Assembly (NCBI GenBank): GCA_050084515.1
Contig: CM114272.1
Location: 35,464,001 to 35,528,000, forward strand
Length of the DNA: 64,000 nt
Direction: 5' to 3'
Origin: Blasia pusilla
Lineage: Eukaryota; Marchantiophyta; Marchantiopsida; Blasiales
Shown: positions 22,275 to 33,918 of the stretch, one piece after another
Layout: each line of letters begins with the position of its first letter
Position numbering within the stretch: the stretch's first letter is position 1
Translations under genes and position numbers: made by a program
The notes under the pieces: model-generated
Seen by the model: the letters and a program-made list of their open reading frames with translations, nothing else
What the model was told of the DNA's origin: nothing
The model's database searches: none

Positions 22275-25200
22275 CGCTCGGATTCTCGATTGGCCCAGCT
22301 GAGATCATCCACGAGACTTTTAGTATTCCGATGGTACATTCAAAGCCGACATCCGCAAAACAGAATGTAAATCTACTGCACTACAACGGAACCCGAGACG
22401 ATAATTCAAAGAGGTGCGATCCCGAGCTTCACATCGGGGGATCAGCATTTGGCGAAAACATTGACAGACTGACCTAGTCGAACTATAAGCGCTCAAGAAC
22501 GTGATCTACGAAACTCCGGCAAGACTGCTCGCTTCCGTTGCCTTCGCGACAAATGGCGCCGATAGGTTCGCAGAGTCTAGACTTCCGAGATGTTCCCGTC
22601 CCGTACAAAGATTGCCGGGCTGCTCGTTTTGAAGAGTAAGAATGAGATCGATCCCTGTACTGAAGCCTCCACCCTGCGTTGCAACGTGGATCTCCGCCTG
22701 GGCTCTGCTCCCAATGTTCTCAGGTTTAGGATCTTGTCCATATGAGGCAGGATATCCTTGGTGCGTTTAGCGGGGCCCGTGTAGCATCGGCGTGATGCTC
22801 CCACTATTCTTGGAAAATTCTCTAATTATTTATGGTGAAATGAGGAAAACATGGAAAGCATAAAATTGGGGTAAGTTGTTAGCCTACGGCAACAAGAAGG
22901 AAAATGGGAAGGCAAGGCGGAAAACGGAAATGCGAACTCAGAGGACGAGTCAAAATAGGCCATAAGCGTCGTGATGCAACAGCAAAGCAGAGGTGTTTTC
23001 ACAAACCTGCGGAATTTTCTGACGGAGAGAAAGAGCTCTAGGTGACACCGCCACGATTTCATCGCAGTGCTGTGGAGAGTCCTTGAAGTTGAGGGTGACA
23101 CGACACATCCAGTCTTGAAAGGTCTAAGATGCTTTCTGATTTCATACCTTAAGAACTTGAGTTCATTGCCATTCTGCAGTGGTAGTTCCTGCTACTTCAA
23201 CGACGTTGTCTAACCATGACTCAATTCCAGCATTTGTATATATATTAAATGAATGAATCGAGGGGAATGAGCGTGCACGCTGTCAATTGAAGAGGGTAGA
23301 CACCACTATGGAACGGCTTTCATAGCTTTACCTGGATAACGATTGTCTATGTGGCTTAAAAATAGCAAACCCAAAACTTGCTAGTGAAATACAGTAATCA
23401 TATGATTGAAACTAATCCCGTCCATTTAGCAATGGGCATCATTATATTGCATTTGCTTTCTTCGTGGTGCTCAGATCCGACGGTAACGATTAGGTCGGGA
23501 TCGTCCAGAGTTGGTGAGGATTAGATTAAGGACGCCTGTAAAGTCACGTGTGCACTGCCATGGACTAGGGAGGGTTCTATGAGGTAAAGACCGTAAGAAA
23601 ATCCTCTCTTCTGATCTATACTGTGCACGGATTGGACAAGCTTCTCTCGGAGAGCAAGAGACTCAATGTCCAAGAAGTCGTGCAAATAACTCTCTCTTTG
23701 ATTTCAATGAACAAACAACACCTTTCGTAGGTTCCTGCCGCATTTTGCACGCGGAGAGAATCTGAGGTTCATCCAGTGCAACTATACTGTGGCCAATCCA
23801 CAGTTACTAAAAATTAGATGGCAGTAGCTTGTTAAAGATGTGAACTCAATAACAGATGAAGCCGTTAACATCAAGCAAAGCACGTGGACTCGGATACTAC
23901 TCTGCTGGGCGGAAATGGAATATAGAACATCTTGGAGAAGATACCTGATTGATCAAAACTGCTGCAATCCATACCCGATATGCCTTCCTTCTAGCCTGTG
24001 GACCTTGAGTCTATGCAACCCACATAGCATATCTTGATACTTTCTTTCAGAAAGAACTCTGAATCTCACAAAACGTGTGAAGTGGTGTTTTGGTGAGGAG
24101 AATTACTTCAAATATTTTGATGCAAAGTCTTATATCAACAAGAACTTGGACGCAGCGTTGGGATACCGCTGGAAGATCTTTGCTGAGTTAAAGCCAGTTA
24201 ACCTCTGTTAGAGCACCCCTACCAGAAATTAGCTGTTGCAGCTCAACGTCAAGATTGCTTGTTAATCCCATGACAGCATTTCGGACATCGACAGGGCTAT
24301 GGCAGTAAAGAAGAGGCAACTCATCATCAGCGTGTGTGCATAGAAGGTCACCAAAGGAATCGAAAGCCACGCTCTTCATACCAGAATTGGATACTGTAGC
24401 ACATGTGCAATTGTCACACATTAAGCCCAGAAAAAGCGTGACAGGGTGCAATTACGGGTTCGATTGCAAGTTTCATACGTCAAGGGCACCTGTAGAAATA
24501 CCTCGCGCGTGAAGGACCTCCGAGAGTACTACACAACATCAATAACATGGGATAGGAGAATGTTTTTTTGCAGGTGAAGGATGGGATGCGAGAACTCGTA
24601 AGCAAGAAAAAAAGGGATTCTAACAATCGACAAGATCCACAAGGTCCGACGCAAAACCGGCCACTTCGAAACTGAAACGAGACTCACTTATGGATTGTAA
24701 CTAGCTTACAAGATAAGTGTGCCTCGACCTTTGGTAGGCTTCTAGTTTCCTGTGACAAATTAAAACTTTACATGTACATCGAGTAGCCACAAATCCTAGA
24801 ATGCGTGGAATGAGAAGTATTAATGACTGACAACTACAGAGAGCTACAGCAAACCCAACGCAAAATATATCTCAGAAGCCTCTCGAGAGTAAATATTCCT
24901 TCACAATTTTACTCAAGAGATGCTCAACCGATGAAAGAAACAGGAGGGTCTTCCATTTGTGGAGGCTGCTCAAGGAGCACCATCCAATCCTCTTCATTCC
25001 AACTGCTCAAAGAATGGCAGAACCAAATGAAGGAAATTTGAAGGGTTGAAGGTACCCTAAACCCTTCAACATAAATGGGCATAGTGTACAGTGTAAAACG
25101 AAGTCAGAAGAAAAGGAGTCGACTAGATTCATCACGACAGGTAGAGTGTGTAATGTAGAACCCCTCAAGCTAATATGAGGGGATCTCCACCCCCGGTACA

Positions 25201-25717
25201 TTTGTTTCTCTCTCTCACTCACTGAACTGAATCGCCACCAAATGAGGACCCGCATATTTTGGAACACGACTCAGTTAAAATCGATTCGTATGCAAAATAT
25301 GTAACTCGAAATTTAAATAATTCCCAATGATCAATACCGAGTATGAAGCTTCGGATGCCAACGTTTGCAGGTACGCATTCATGTCTCCGTATGTAGAAAG
25401 TTTGATACGCACCTATCATTTCCCCTTGTAGGAAATTCCCTTATCTCATCTTTAACACTCGTACATGCAGACCGTGCGAAAGAAATTTCATGAAAGAATT
25501 TTGACTTATAAAAAGATCATTCTAAGATTACCAAAGGGAAGAGAATCTATTAGAGAGTGGGCTCTTGATTTGCAAATACTGATGGTAATAAGGCAACGGG
25601 AAATGCTTTTCGTGAAATTGGCAGTAGGAAAATCTTCTTTTGAAATCGCGAGAAACATGTTCATTAGTCCGATGTAGGGCGAGGATTGTTAATCTCGAGT
25701 GATGTTCATACTAATGA
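22275..25717. other. Upstream of GST gene 1 and intergenic DNA
   Basis: The first 500 bp, of moderate GC, probably carries the promoter and 5' UTR of GST gene 1. Beyond it I found no recognisable gene. A reverse frame at 24188-24451 has Cys-rich protein-like text but matches no family I know. Other frames are short. Confidence 0.35.
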
Positions 25718-25853
25718 TATTCACGGGTTTCCTCCCAAATTTGTAGGGATATTTATGACTGGGTATTCAGGGCTGCCTCTCAAATTTGTAGAGGCATTTC
25801 AGGCCCAATATTCCCGAGTTGCCTTCCAAATTTATACCGGTATTTCACCGCCT
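25718..25853 (+). repeat. Tandem repeat, 45-46 bp unit, three copies
   Basis: Units start at 25718, 25764 and 25809, each beginning TATTC and containing CCAAATTT or TCAAATTT followed by a GGNATTT word. The + frame stays open through all three, giving a 15-16 residue periodicity (PPKFVGIF, PLKFVEAF, AFQIYTGI). The short frame lacks other support as a gene. Confidence 0.7.
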
Positions 25854-26536
25854 CAGCTAAGCCTCTACTAGTATCATACATGCTACGACTCGATACCCTG
25901 GAAGGCAAGGTTTCCCAAGCTACCATCAAGAGGGTTTACAGCAGTACTTTGATAGTCTGCATTACCAACAAAAGAACTGGTCTGAGCGAAGAAAATGGTT
26001 TCCACAAGAAACAAGGATTTATCCATTGGCTGGGATCGTCAAGTGGGCGGACGATCTGAGCCTGGCGCATATATTTTGGGTTCGGAATCCTCGTTTCGAG
26101 CTTTGTAACGTCGTGAGAAGAACTGGCAGAAGATTCTTGCGATAATGAATAACCGAAAAAGTTGTCGTAGAACAATCAAATCTCAAAGTTGTGGTATTCA
26201 GCTCTGGAGAGAAAACATTATCCATGGACTGAAGCTATTGAGAAGGGATTTTCTTACACGATGATCTACAGAAGGTTTTGATGAAGATTCGAGGATGAAG
26301 GATATAATCTCGGAGGAGAAGGTTTGAAGGATCTAATAATTTAAAAAATGACGATCTCGTCCATATAAAACTAGTCTCTCAGAGTTTGATGCTAAGTTTT
26401 CAAGTCACCAAAATTTCAAGTCTCACTCTGGAACGGATCTGGAGTGATCCGGAACGGATCCGTCTCAATCTGTATAAAATTTCCATTCGTGCCGTTGAGA
26501 GGAGGTAAAAGGTTGCGACGGCATGCGTGCGCTTGT
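25854..26536. other. 3' flank of the SWIM-RING gene
   Basis: Nothing recognisable as coding. The region probably includes the 3' UTR of the reverse-strand SWIM-RING gene. I did not find a clear reverse-strand AATAAA close to its stop. Confidence 0.3.
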
Positions 26537-27532
26537 CTAACGACATGTAAAAGCAAGCGGCAAGGTCTTATTCACAAGTACGATGTTTGGCAAGGTGTAG
26601 TCCACTCGTCCGAATCGGCCCCATTTCAACCAGCAAAACTCATGAACGCACTTGACACATCCTTCAACCTCGCAGCCTTTTTTCGGACAAAATAACAGAG
26701 GCTCGTATTTTTCCAGACGCTGTAGCTCTCGTGCGCACCATGATTTCCCGTTGTTCACCACCTTCTCCTCTTTGGCTTGAACTACGCCTGCCGGAAGAGT
26801 TCTTGTCCCACTGTCTGATGCTACATCTGTCGTCACTCCGGTGCTTTCTGATGTCCCCTCGCTCTGCTTCTCATCTTTCTTCTCCTTTCCTTCTCCCGTT
26901 TCTGGAGTCTTTCCTTGATCCAATTTTGCCTTGGGTGTCGGCTTCACTTTTGGTTTGCCTCCGAGCTTAAAATTCAGAATAGGCTCTGCATTCGGATCCA
27001 CTGCCTCTTCAAAGAAATTTATCTTCTCGCAGCAGACAGGACAATACAATGGCGGCTGTTCTAACAAGTCGTTAGGCCCTGCCCCTTTCGAGAAGCTCTC
27101 TTTAAGTTTCTTAAATTTGCTCTTGGGTTTGACAGGCGTGATAGCGGGATTCAACAGAAGGGCGCTGAGCTCAGATGGCAGGAGTGCTTTTTGCCAAATA
27201 CGTGTGTCATTCTTGTCCAGCTTAAGCACTCGTACGTAAACGAACATCATATGCTTACAAATCCTCTGCAGCAAGAAATCACCGCACTGACAGCAGGGAA
27301 ACATCCGGAGCTTCATAGTATAAGACCTCCCGATTTCCCCCATCACATAAAACTCACACCCGGTCTTCATCTTCTCATTGCCAATTATTCTTTTTCCCAT
27401 CAAATACATACGTTGCCGCATTTCCCTCTCAATCTTGTTCATGATTTTTTCATTCGGCCTCTCGATAAACGGAGCGGCGCGCTCCTCAAGTGGAGCTTCT
27501 TCTGAAACATTTGCTAGACGTGAACGAGACAT
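26537..27532 (-). CDS. SWIM zinc finger plus RING-like protein (ZSWIM2/MEX-like)
   Basis: A 331-aa protein resembling SWIM-RING proteins of the ZSWIM2/MEX type, some of which act as ubiquitin E3 ligases. Residues 30-50 form the basic helix common in this family (RQRMYLMGKRIIG). The SWIM finger is Cys81-x-Cys83 with Cys92-x-His94, inside CQCGDFLLQRICKHMMF, followed by VYVRVLKLD and WQKALLPSEL. A RING-like first half starts CPVCCEKI (164-171). A Lys/Glu/Thr-rich insert of roughly 100 residues splits it from the second half, FCPKKGCEVEGC with VHEFCWLKW. The frame continues 26 codons upstream from a non-ATG region. I chose the ATG at 27532 because the family-like N-terminus begins there. The interrupted RING is unusual, so ligase activity is uncertain. 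The left end of the MULE begins about 490 bp upstream. Confidence 0.75.
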   Translation of the reverse strand: MSRSRLANVSEEAPLEERAAPFIERPNEKIMNKIEREMRQRMYLMGKRIIGNEKMKTGCEFYVMGEIGRSYTMKLRMFPCCQCGDFLLQRICKHMMFVYVRVLKLDKNDTRIWQKALLPSELSALLLNPAITPVKPKSKFKKLKESFSKGAGPNDLLEQPPLYCPVCCEKINFFEEAVDPNAEPILNFKLGGKPKVKPTPKAKLDQGKTPETGEGKEKKDEKQSEGTSESTGVTTDVASDSGTRTLPAGVVQAKEEKVVNNGKSWCARELQRLEKYEPLLFCPKKGCEVEGCVKCVHEFCWLKWGRFGRVDYTLPNIVLVNKTLPLAFTCR

Positions 27533-28021
27533 CTTAATATATGACGCTCGTCTTGACCACAAAGGTCTCCCAAATCTTGGCAGCTGCTCTTTCGTAAGAA
27601 GTAAATCCACTCCAGAGGCACGAAACTCCTGTACGCATCTTCATCCACGGCACCACTTGCTGTGCGGAATATCTTAGGCCACGAAGCACATCGCTCTTGT
27701 GCCTTTTCCTTCCGAAGAGTCCTAAACCCGCCCAACCTGCTTCCATCCATGAAGCAGCTCTTGACAGAAATCTTTTGACGATGCGTTGCGTCTGTTTTAG
27801 CGGGCGACGTTTTTCTAGTTGATATCAGATTGCTACACGTCAGTGCGCCATATCTTCCTGATCCGTTGCACCATCGGCGATCGCCACGGAGGCGCTGACG
27901 GGACATCGCCAAAGTCGATATGTTCATTTGCTCATGAACGGGTAACAAGAAACGCCGATGCACAATCTCATCGCAATCCCTATACCATTACGGCCATCAA
28001 GCCCGCTGCATCCTCTAGATC
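27533..28021 (-). promoter_or_regulatory. 5' UTR/promoter interval squeezed against the MULE
   Basis: This is the only sequence between the SWIM-RING start and the transposon terminal repeat. Open frames here on the - strand carry no domain and are likely 5' UTR shadows. Any promoter elements further upstream were displaced by 12.4 kb or now come from the transposon. Confidence 0.35.
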
Positions 28022-28172
28022 CGAAGCCCATAGTTTGTCCCGGAAAGGCAATCAATGCGCGTAGGGTAGGGCCTACTTCGAGCTGGGTCGGGCCCATGTT
28101 TCAGGTTCGGGAGCCCCGGGATGGAGAGGTCGCGACGGAGGACAGGGAGGACAGCGTTCGGAGACGGACGCT
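28022..28172 (+). repeat. MULE left terminal inverted repeat
   Basis: The best block, 28022-28143, matches the reverse complement of 40297-40413 at about 85% by eye, with weaker similarity to 28172. Shared words include GTCCCGGAA, GGCAATCAATGC, GAGCTGGGTCGG and TTCGGGAGCCCCGGGATGGA followed by GAGGTCGCGACGGAGGAC. Faint similarity may continue outward to about 27975. Confidence 0.8.
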
Positions 28173-29067
28173 AAACGGACGGACGGCGCGGAACGGATTA
28201 CGTTCAGTCCGGTTCAAATGACCGAATTTGTCGACGGGTATTAGGGCGGGTATTAGGGGATTCGATCATTTTGGAACGAACGGAGAAGAGCGGCAGAAAC
28301 CGAACACGGAGGGATTAACATTTGATTACGAGCGGAAGACCCGGAACGTGGCTAGACGAAGGGCGCGCGAGGAAAAACACGGAACGAGGAAGAGCGGAAA
28401 CCGTGATTAGCTGATTAAGAGCGGATTAGCATTTCATTACGAGCTTGATTAGTTCTAACTCGAACGCTTCTAACTTGATTGATTACGAGCTGCGGACCGC
28501 GGATTTCAAGCCGGATTAGGCGGATGGGGTCCACTCCGTAACTTTCATTTAAGAGATTATTTGCGTCCGTGAGTATCATTTGCCAATTTGCACGTAAGTA
28601 GCTATTGGTGCCACACATTCGGCCATGGTGATAGATAAAAGCTTAGATCGTAATCCAGGAAAACATGTCTATTATTATGTGCACTATAATTTTGGTGTTC
28701 GGTTCCATTTATGTACTGTCCGGTCTTGCCCAGGTCGAATGGACAGAATTCACACTTGAAGCCTGCACTTAAATTGGAGCCTGCACTTGAAGCCTGCACT
28801 TGAATCCCTGAACATATTATAGCCATGGTGAAATTCAAGAAATATTCAGCTGCATTTGAATGCGATGTTATCCAAAACCCTCTCCCTGATCCTTTTTTGA
28901 GCGAGCATTTGATTTGGTATGGCAATAGAAAAGAGGCATGGATTCCCTCGATAGGTTGAAGACTTCATTCATGGTGAAAACAAAGACCACATTTCCGACC
29001 ACATTTAGGAAAAGGAATACCGACAAAATCAGGGAACATACATGTTACTGATTCGATCGGTGTTCAT
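28173..29067. other. MULE left internal region, upstream of transposase
   Basis: Contains degenerate repeated words (GATTACGAGC, GCCTGCACTTGA). It probably holds the transposase promoter or 5' UTR. No domain is visible. Confidence 0.35.
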
Positions 29068-32001
29068 ATGGACCATAGGATCATAGGAATACCGCCTGAC
29101 CTCTCTCGCCAAGTGAGGTTTTTGATTCAAACTCTTGGCCAAAGGGAGGTAAGGGTAGTAGGCCGAAAAGCCAAAGTACACGGCTTGGGCTTGTCTCAGG
29201 GACGTGGATGCCAATTTCACTTTGCCGTTGTAACCTCAAAGGACCACCCTGGATGTTCTATGTTGAGGCATATGCATTCCACGCATGTCGATAAGGCGGG
29301 CTGAATATGCCATGGGGACTTAGACTGGACTGCGGACATTGCAAATGCAATTGTTGCCCCGAAGTTGAGTTCTCATTGTAGGGATTTTGTTGAACGGTTA
29401 TTGCGAGTGAACATGAGCCCCTTAAATATCATGAAGGAGCATAGGAGATGGATTCGTGAACACATTCACGATAATCCTAATCAGGCACAAGCTTGGGGCA
29501 AGGACGCTATGTTAAAACCACAAGACATCCTTAATATCAAGCATTCAATGCGAAGACGCCGAAGGGGGTATGATGGAATCGATGACGCCATTGCAATCCA
29601 ACATTGGGTTGCAATCCAAAATGTCATACACTGGGAGACCATTTCAAGTTTAGGCCAACATTTCATCCTGGTCATTTCCACACCTTGGATGCTTCAGAAT
29701 CTTTTGCATCTTGGTAAGGGTGGAGCCATCTCCATGGATGCCACTCATGGCACAAACACATATGAGGTAATTTCAAGGCCTTAGAACTGTAATGTCATTC
29801 TCTTAGAGGAGTTTATAGGCTACATTAATTCTGTAGTATCATTTGACAATTGCTGCACGATCTGGCAGAAATGGTAACATTTGGAACGTTGTGTGCACTT
29901 TAATAGATATGTACATGAACAATCGGATTCTGAACACACTCTTTTCTATGTTCCATGGTATCAACTATTCACGTTCTTTGGGTTTTGACAAGTTTGAACG
30001 GATTACCTCTAGTATGGGCCATTTTACAGAGGCATCAACATCGGGATCTAGTGGATGCATTGGCCCATATCAAGGATTGGGCAGATACATATATGACAAG
30101 AGATTTTGCGTCGGTTGGTAGCCCCGGTTGGAAACCGTCATGCTTCATAGTTGACGACTCAAAGAAGAACAATCTGCAATCGAAAGTCTTCCCTGATGTT
30201 CCCATAGACCTGTGTCTATGGCATGTAAGGAAGAATTGGTTAAAGCAATTGCACCAACGAGTCCGCTGTCCAATTACAAAAGCAGACATGAACAGGGACT
30301 TGGGTGGTATCATGTACTCACGTGAAGAAGGTATGTTCTATGCGAGTCAATAATAGTAGTTTGTTTCATTGTTTCTCAACTATGTCCGTTGTGGGAGTAG
30401 GGTTCATATTAATTAAGCAATGGTTTTCTTACGTCCCAGATCCTGTGGATGTCTCGATCGTTTCATGCGCAAGTGGGTCAGAATCGAACGTCACTTTGTG
30501 AAATACTATTTAAACTATTGGCATCCAAAGATTGTTACTTGGGCAAAGGGCTATCGTAAGCATGCAAGATCCAACCAAGATACAAATGCCGCGATAGAAA
30601 GGTGGCACCACACTCTGAAGATGCATCTCACTTCTAGCATGCCTACAAAACCCACTAGGAAGCTCATATGGCTTGTGCAGATCTTATGCGGGGAAATAGA
30701 AGATTTCTTTTGGTACTTGGGATTTTTGAAATGAGAGGGTATGGTGAGGAACAAGGCAATCCAGAAAGTCATTCTCATGGCTATTAGAAGGGCAAATGAT
30801 ATCCTAGAGAGCCATGTCACATTTCAATTGGTAGATGGGAGGAAATGCGCAATGGTGAAGAGTTGCTCCAAGCCCGACTATTGGCATGATGTGGTTGACT
30901 ACGACAAGAAAGATGTTGCTTGTACATGCTCTCGTGCCAATGAAGGATTCACGTGCAAACATCAGGTGTGTTTCTTCCACCCCGGATTTGGTGACCAAGC
31001 TATAGTCCCACCTGAAATCAAACAGTCCTATGTATTAAGTATGTCTTATTCCTGCACTAGATGTACGAGGATTTTACATGCAGCCTACTGAGACTTTTTA
31101 AATTGTATCAGGTGAAGTGCTTATTGTTGAGTGGGCACTCTAAAGTAGAGTTGTTGTCTTTCCTGGGCATACGTTTTGGTAGCAAAGCTGGTGGGTTGGA
31201 AAACATGGTGCAAAGGCATGCACAGGAGCAACATGGAGACACACCACTGGAATCAGACTTGTCTTACGGTGTTGGTTATCCAAAAGAGGTGCAAGCTACT
31301 ACTCCTACAGTTGTATCACAAGCAACAACTCAGGAAGATGTTCGAGAGATGGTGGAAAAATGCTTGGCCACAACCATTGGAGTCCCATTCTCCAATGTTC
31401 TCCTTGAACATTTGTATGTACTTTTGCAGAAGGATATGGACTCACTTCTGAACCTGAAGGCGCGGATAGAGACGAACACAGAACTTCCAGAAAATTTAAT
31501 GAACATTGGACAACATTTCCCTGAACCCTTTGTTGGAGGCAATTCTCAAGATCGTCGGCTGCGTCGGCGGATGGGTTGGTTTGAGCGGATGCATCAAAGA
31601 AGGAATTCACATTCCACACGTTCCACACGGAAGAATCAACCCCAAGCAATAATGAATCAGGTGGAGTCCTTTCCCAGAGTGAAACGATCAAAATATCTAA
31701 ACATGGAGGCGAAATTGGAAGCAGATGCCTGTAATCATCTTGATTTGGACGCTATCATGAGCCAATATGAAAGCGAGGCAACTAAGGAGAATACTCAACA
31801 ATCAGAATGGCCTCTGGTAGATACAAGGCCACATAAGAACTAAAAATCAACACTACTACTAAGAGAACCACTGCAGATGTCATACTTGATAGTCTGTTGG
31901 ATGAAGAGCGATATGTTGCGGAGGGTAGTCAAATGGATGAGTACTCAAGAAGACCCGATAATTTGTATGTAGTACAGGATTCCCAGATTCATGATTCATG
32001 A
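29068..32001 (+). pseudogene. MULE (MURA-type) transposase, broken
   Basis: Before decay this gene encoded the DDE transposase that cuts and moves the element. Upstream text (CQFHFAVV to HVDKAG, stop, ICHGD) leads to the catalytic core. The first Asp is in SMDATHGTNTYE (codon 29737). The second is in FIVDDSKKN, followed by VFP and LCLWHVRKNW (codons 30153-30158). The Glu is in DTNAAIERWH (codon 30597). A SWIM finger follows: CTCSRANEGFTCKH at 30921-30962. The C-terminal part reads RFGSKAGGLENM, and after a frameshift near 31840 a further tail runs to 32001. Introns are likely after 29766, after the MYSREE block (~30330) and before ~31110. In-frame stops at 29302-29304 and 30732-30734, plus conserved blocks in three different frames around 29955-30015, show that it is dead. 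Confidence 0.85.
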
Positions 32002-33918
32002 ACCCAGAAGCATTTCCGAATTTCACATTTTAGCCACAGAACACAAGAAATATGGTGTTCAACCAAAAAAATGTATTTTTTATGTAAGGCCCGGATGTTT
32101 ACGCACGAGAAATGTGTTCCCTTCTCATGTTCATGTCCACCATGTCCCATTTCCATGTACATTGAGCAATCATGTTATGTTTTACGCAAGCATCCAAACC
32201 ATAGTAACCATCGTGTAGGTTAAGTTGTGAACCATAGTAACCTGTCCGACCTTTCTTCACGGTTTTGTATAGTAATAGTTGTATCCGAACCCAATTCAAT
32301 TAATATTCAAGCATCCAAACCTTAGTAATTACCACAGTCGGTTTTCTATGGATTCCATCCATAGTAAACGTACGAGGTATGTTTGTACCCAAACCACGTC
32401 CGCAACACCGTGAGCTTCGCGTTTAGGGGCATGTCCGCACCGCCACGCGCTTGTGTCAATTTTAGAGAACTTCTGTAATATAGTTCTGACTACTTCTATA
32501 GTCGTAAATAAAAAAAAAACCTCAGAAGGCCCACAAACCCTACCCCTGAGGGTCGTGCCTCTTCGTAAATATTTAGCGGTGTGAGGTGAACTTCCCCTAA
32601 TTAGGGCTTGATTAAAATCGTGTCTAACCGAGATTGTCACAGTGGATTGGTGACCTTCCCCAAATTGGGCTTGATTAAAATCGTGTCTAACTGAGATTGT
32701 CACAGTGGATTGACGACTGGGGAACGGGATACGCAACAAGAAGCTAGAATTGATAGTCCGTTGTATGAAGCGAATGCCCTTGAAACACAGCCTTTGAGGT
32801 GTTCATGAATGAACACGTACATTTCGTTGTTCATACATTTTTCGAGTCAGTGCATTTATGATCACCAAACTTGTATTTGCTCTGAGTGTTTCGACCACTT
32901 GTCTTTTATTTTTGAACAGGGTGTCATGGACTCTATCTATTCATGAGCTGATTACACATGAGTGCTGTACTTTCTTGGAAATTCAGGAACATGACAAGCG
33001 TGGTGTTCATACATCGATCCACTTGTGGACTACAAAGTTTACCACCAATTACAAGTGGAAGCACATGTGATCATTCATAACATATAAGACACATCAGAAT
33101 AAGGTAAGGAGGAATTTGTTTAGGTATCATTCAAGAGTACAATCTTAGGGACAAAGATCAACAATAGCTCTGCAAGTTGTATGTTTAATTTGATTGACAA
33201 TGGTATCCTTTTGGTCCATACCATTTCGTCCACAATAGTTCAGCAGACCATGACCTATAGCCCAACTAAGGTAACCTAACCTTCTTGGATAGACCTTCAT
33301 AACACACAAAATGGTAAGGGAAAATGTGCCCTTATACACCAAACGGCCTGCATTGCACCTGCAAAAAATAGAAGAACCATAAAGCCATACATTAAGAACA
33401 TAAATCTGCCCGTTTCTGGTTCGTCCAAAGCAAAAAGACAGAACTTCACAGCCTACATGCCAGATAGGAACTCTCCTATACTTACTCTAAGGAATCGCCC
33501 TGATCATGAACTAAGTCCTAAACATCCGCAAAATATGATGATATGAACTCCCGCCAAAATGCTTGAAAATTTCTCAGAAAAGTCATCTCAGACACACAAA
33601 CGCTACAGAAGCATGTTCAGATAGTAGTAACCGTCATATACACAACAAATTTGTAAAGAATTGACATCAGGGAAAGTAAGACCAAAGAGAAAAGTGACAC
33701 ATTACTTGCGAGTGGTCCAAAGGTATGTCGTCATAATCGTCGAGGAAACACATAAAAAAGTATGACAAGGGCGCAAAATATACAAAGAACCTCTCGCAAT
33801 GAAAGGACACACACAGGTCTGAGAGATTAAATGCCAATCACCAGATGAAAGGATAATCATAATAGTGAAATTGCATGAATCATCTACACACTCACCAAAA
33901 TGTCATCCCCCGTGGTGG
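32002..33918. other. MULE middle spacer between convergent genes
   Basis: No coding domain is visible. A 64-bp tandem duplication lies at 32591-32717. The rest is AT-rich and probably holds the 3' ends of both genes. Confidence 0.4.
32591..32717 (+). repeat. Tandem duplication, 63-64 bp unit
   Basis: The unit 32591-32654 is repeated at 32655-32717 with few changes. Both carry GGGCTTGATTAAAATCGTG and GAGATTGTCACAGTGGATTG. It lies in the spacer between the two convergent MULE genes. Confidence 0.85.

Noticed and set aside
24188-24451. 87-codon Cys-containing reverse frame
   Set aside because: The text looks mildly protein-like, but no family match comes to mind and no flanking exons were found.
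24453-24466. GGGTTCGATTGC as a tRNA B box
   Set aside because: It lacks the final CC of the B box and has no A box or cloverleaf around it.
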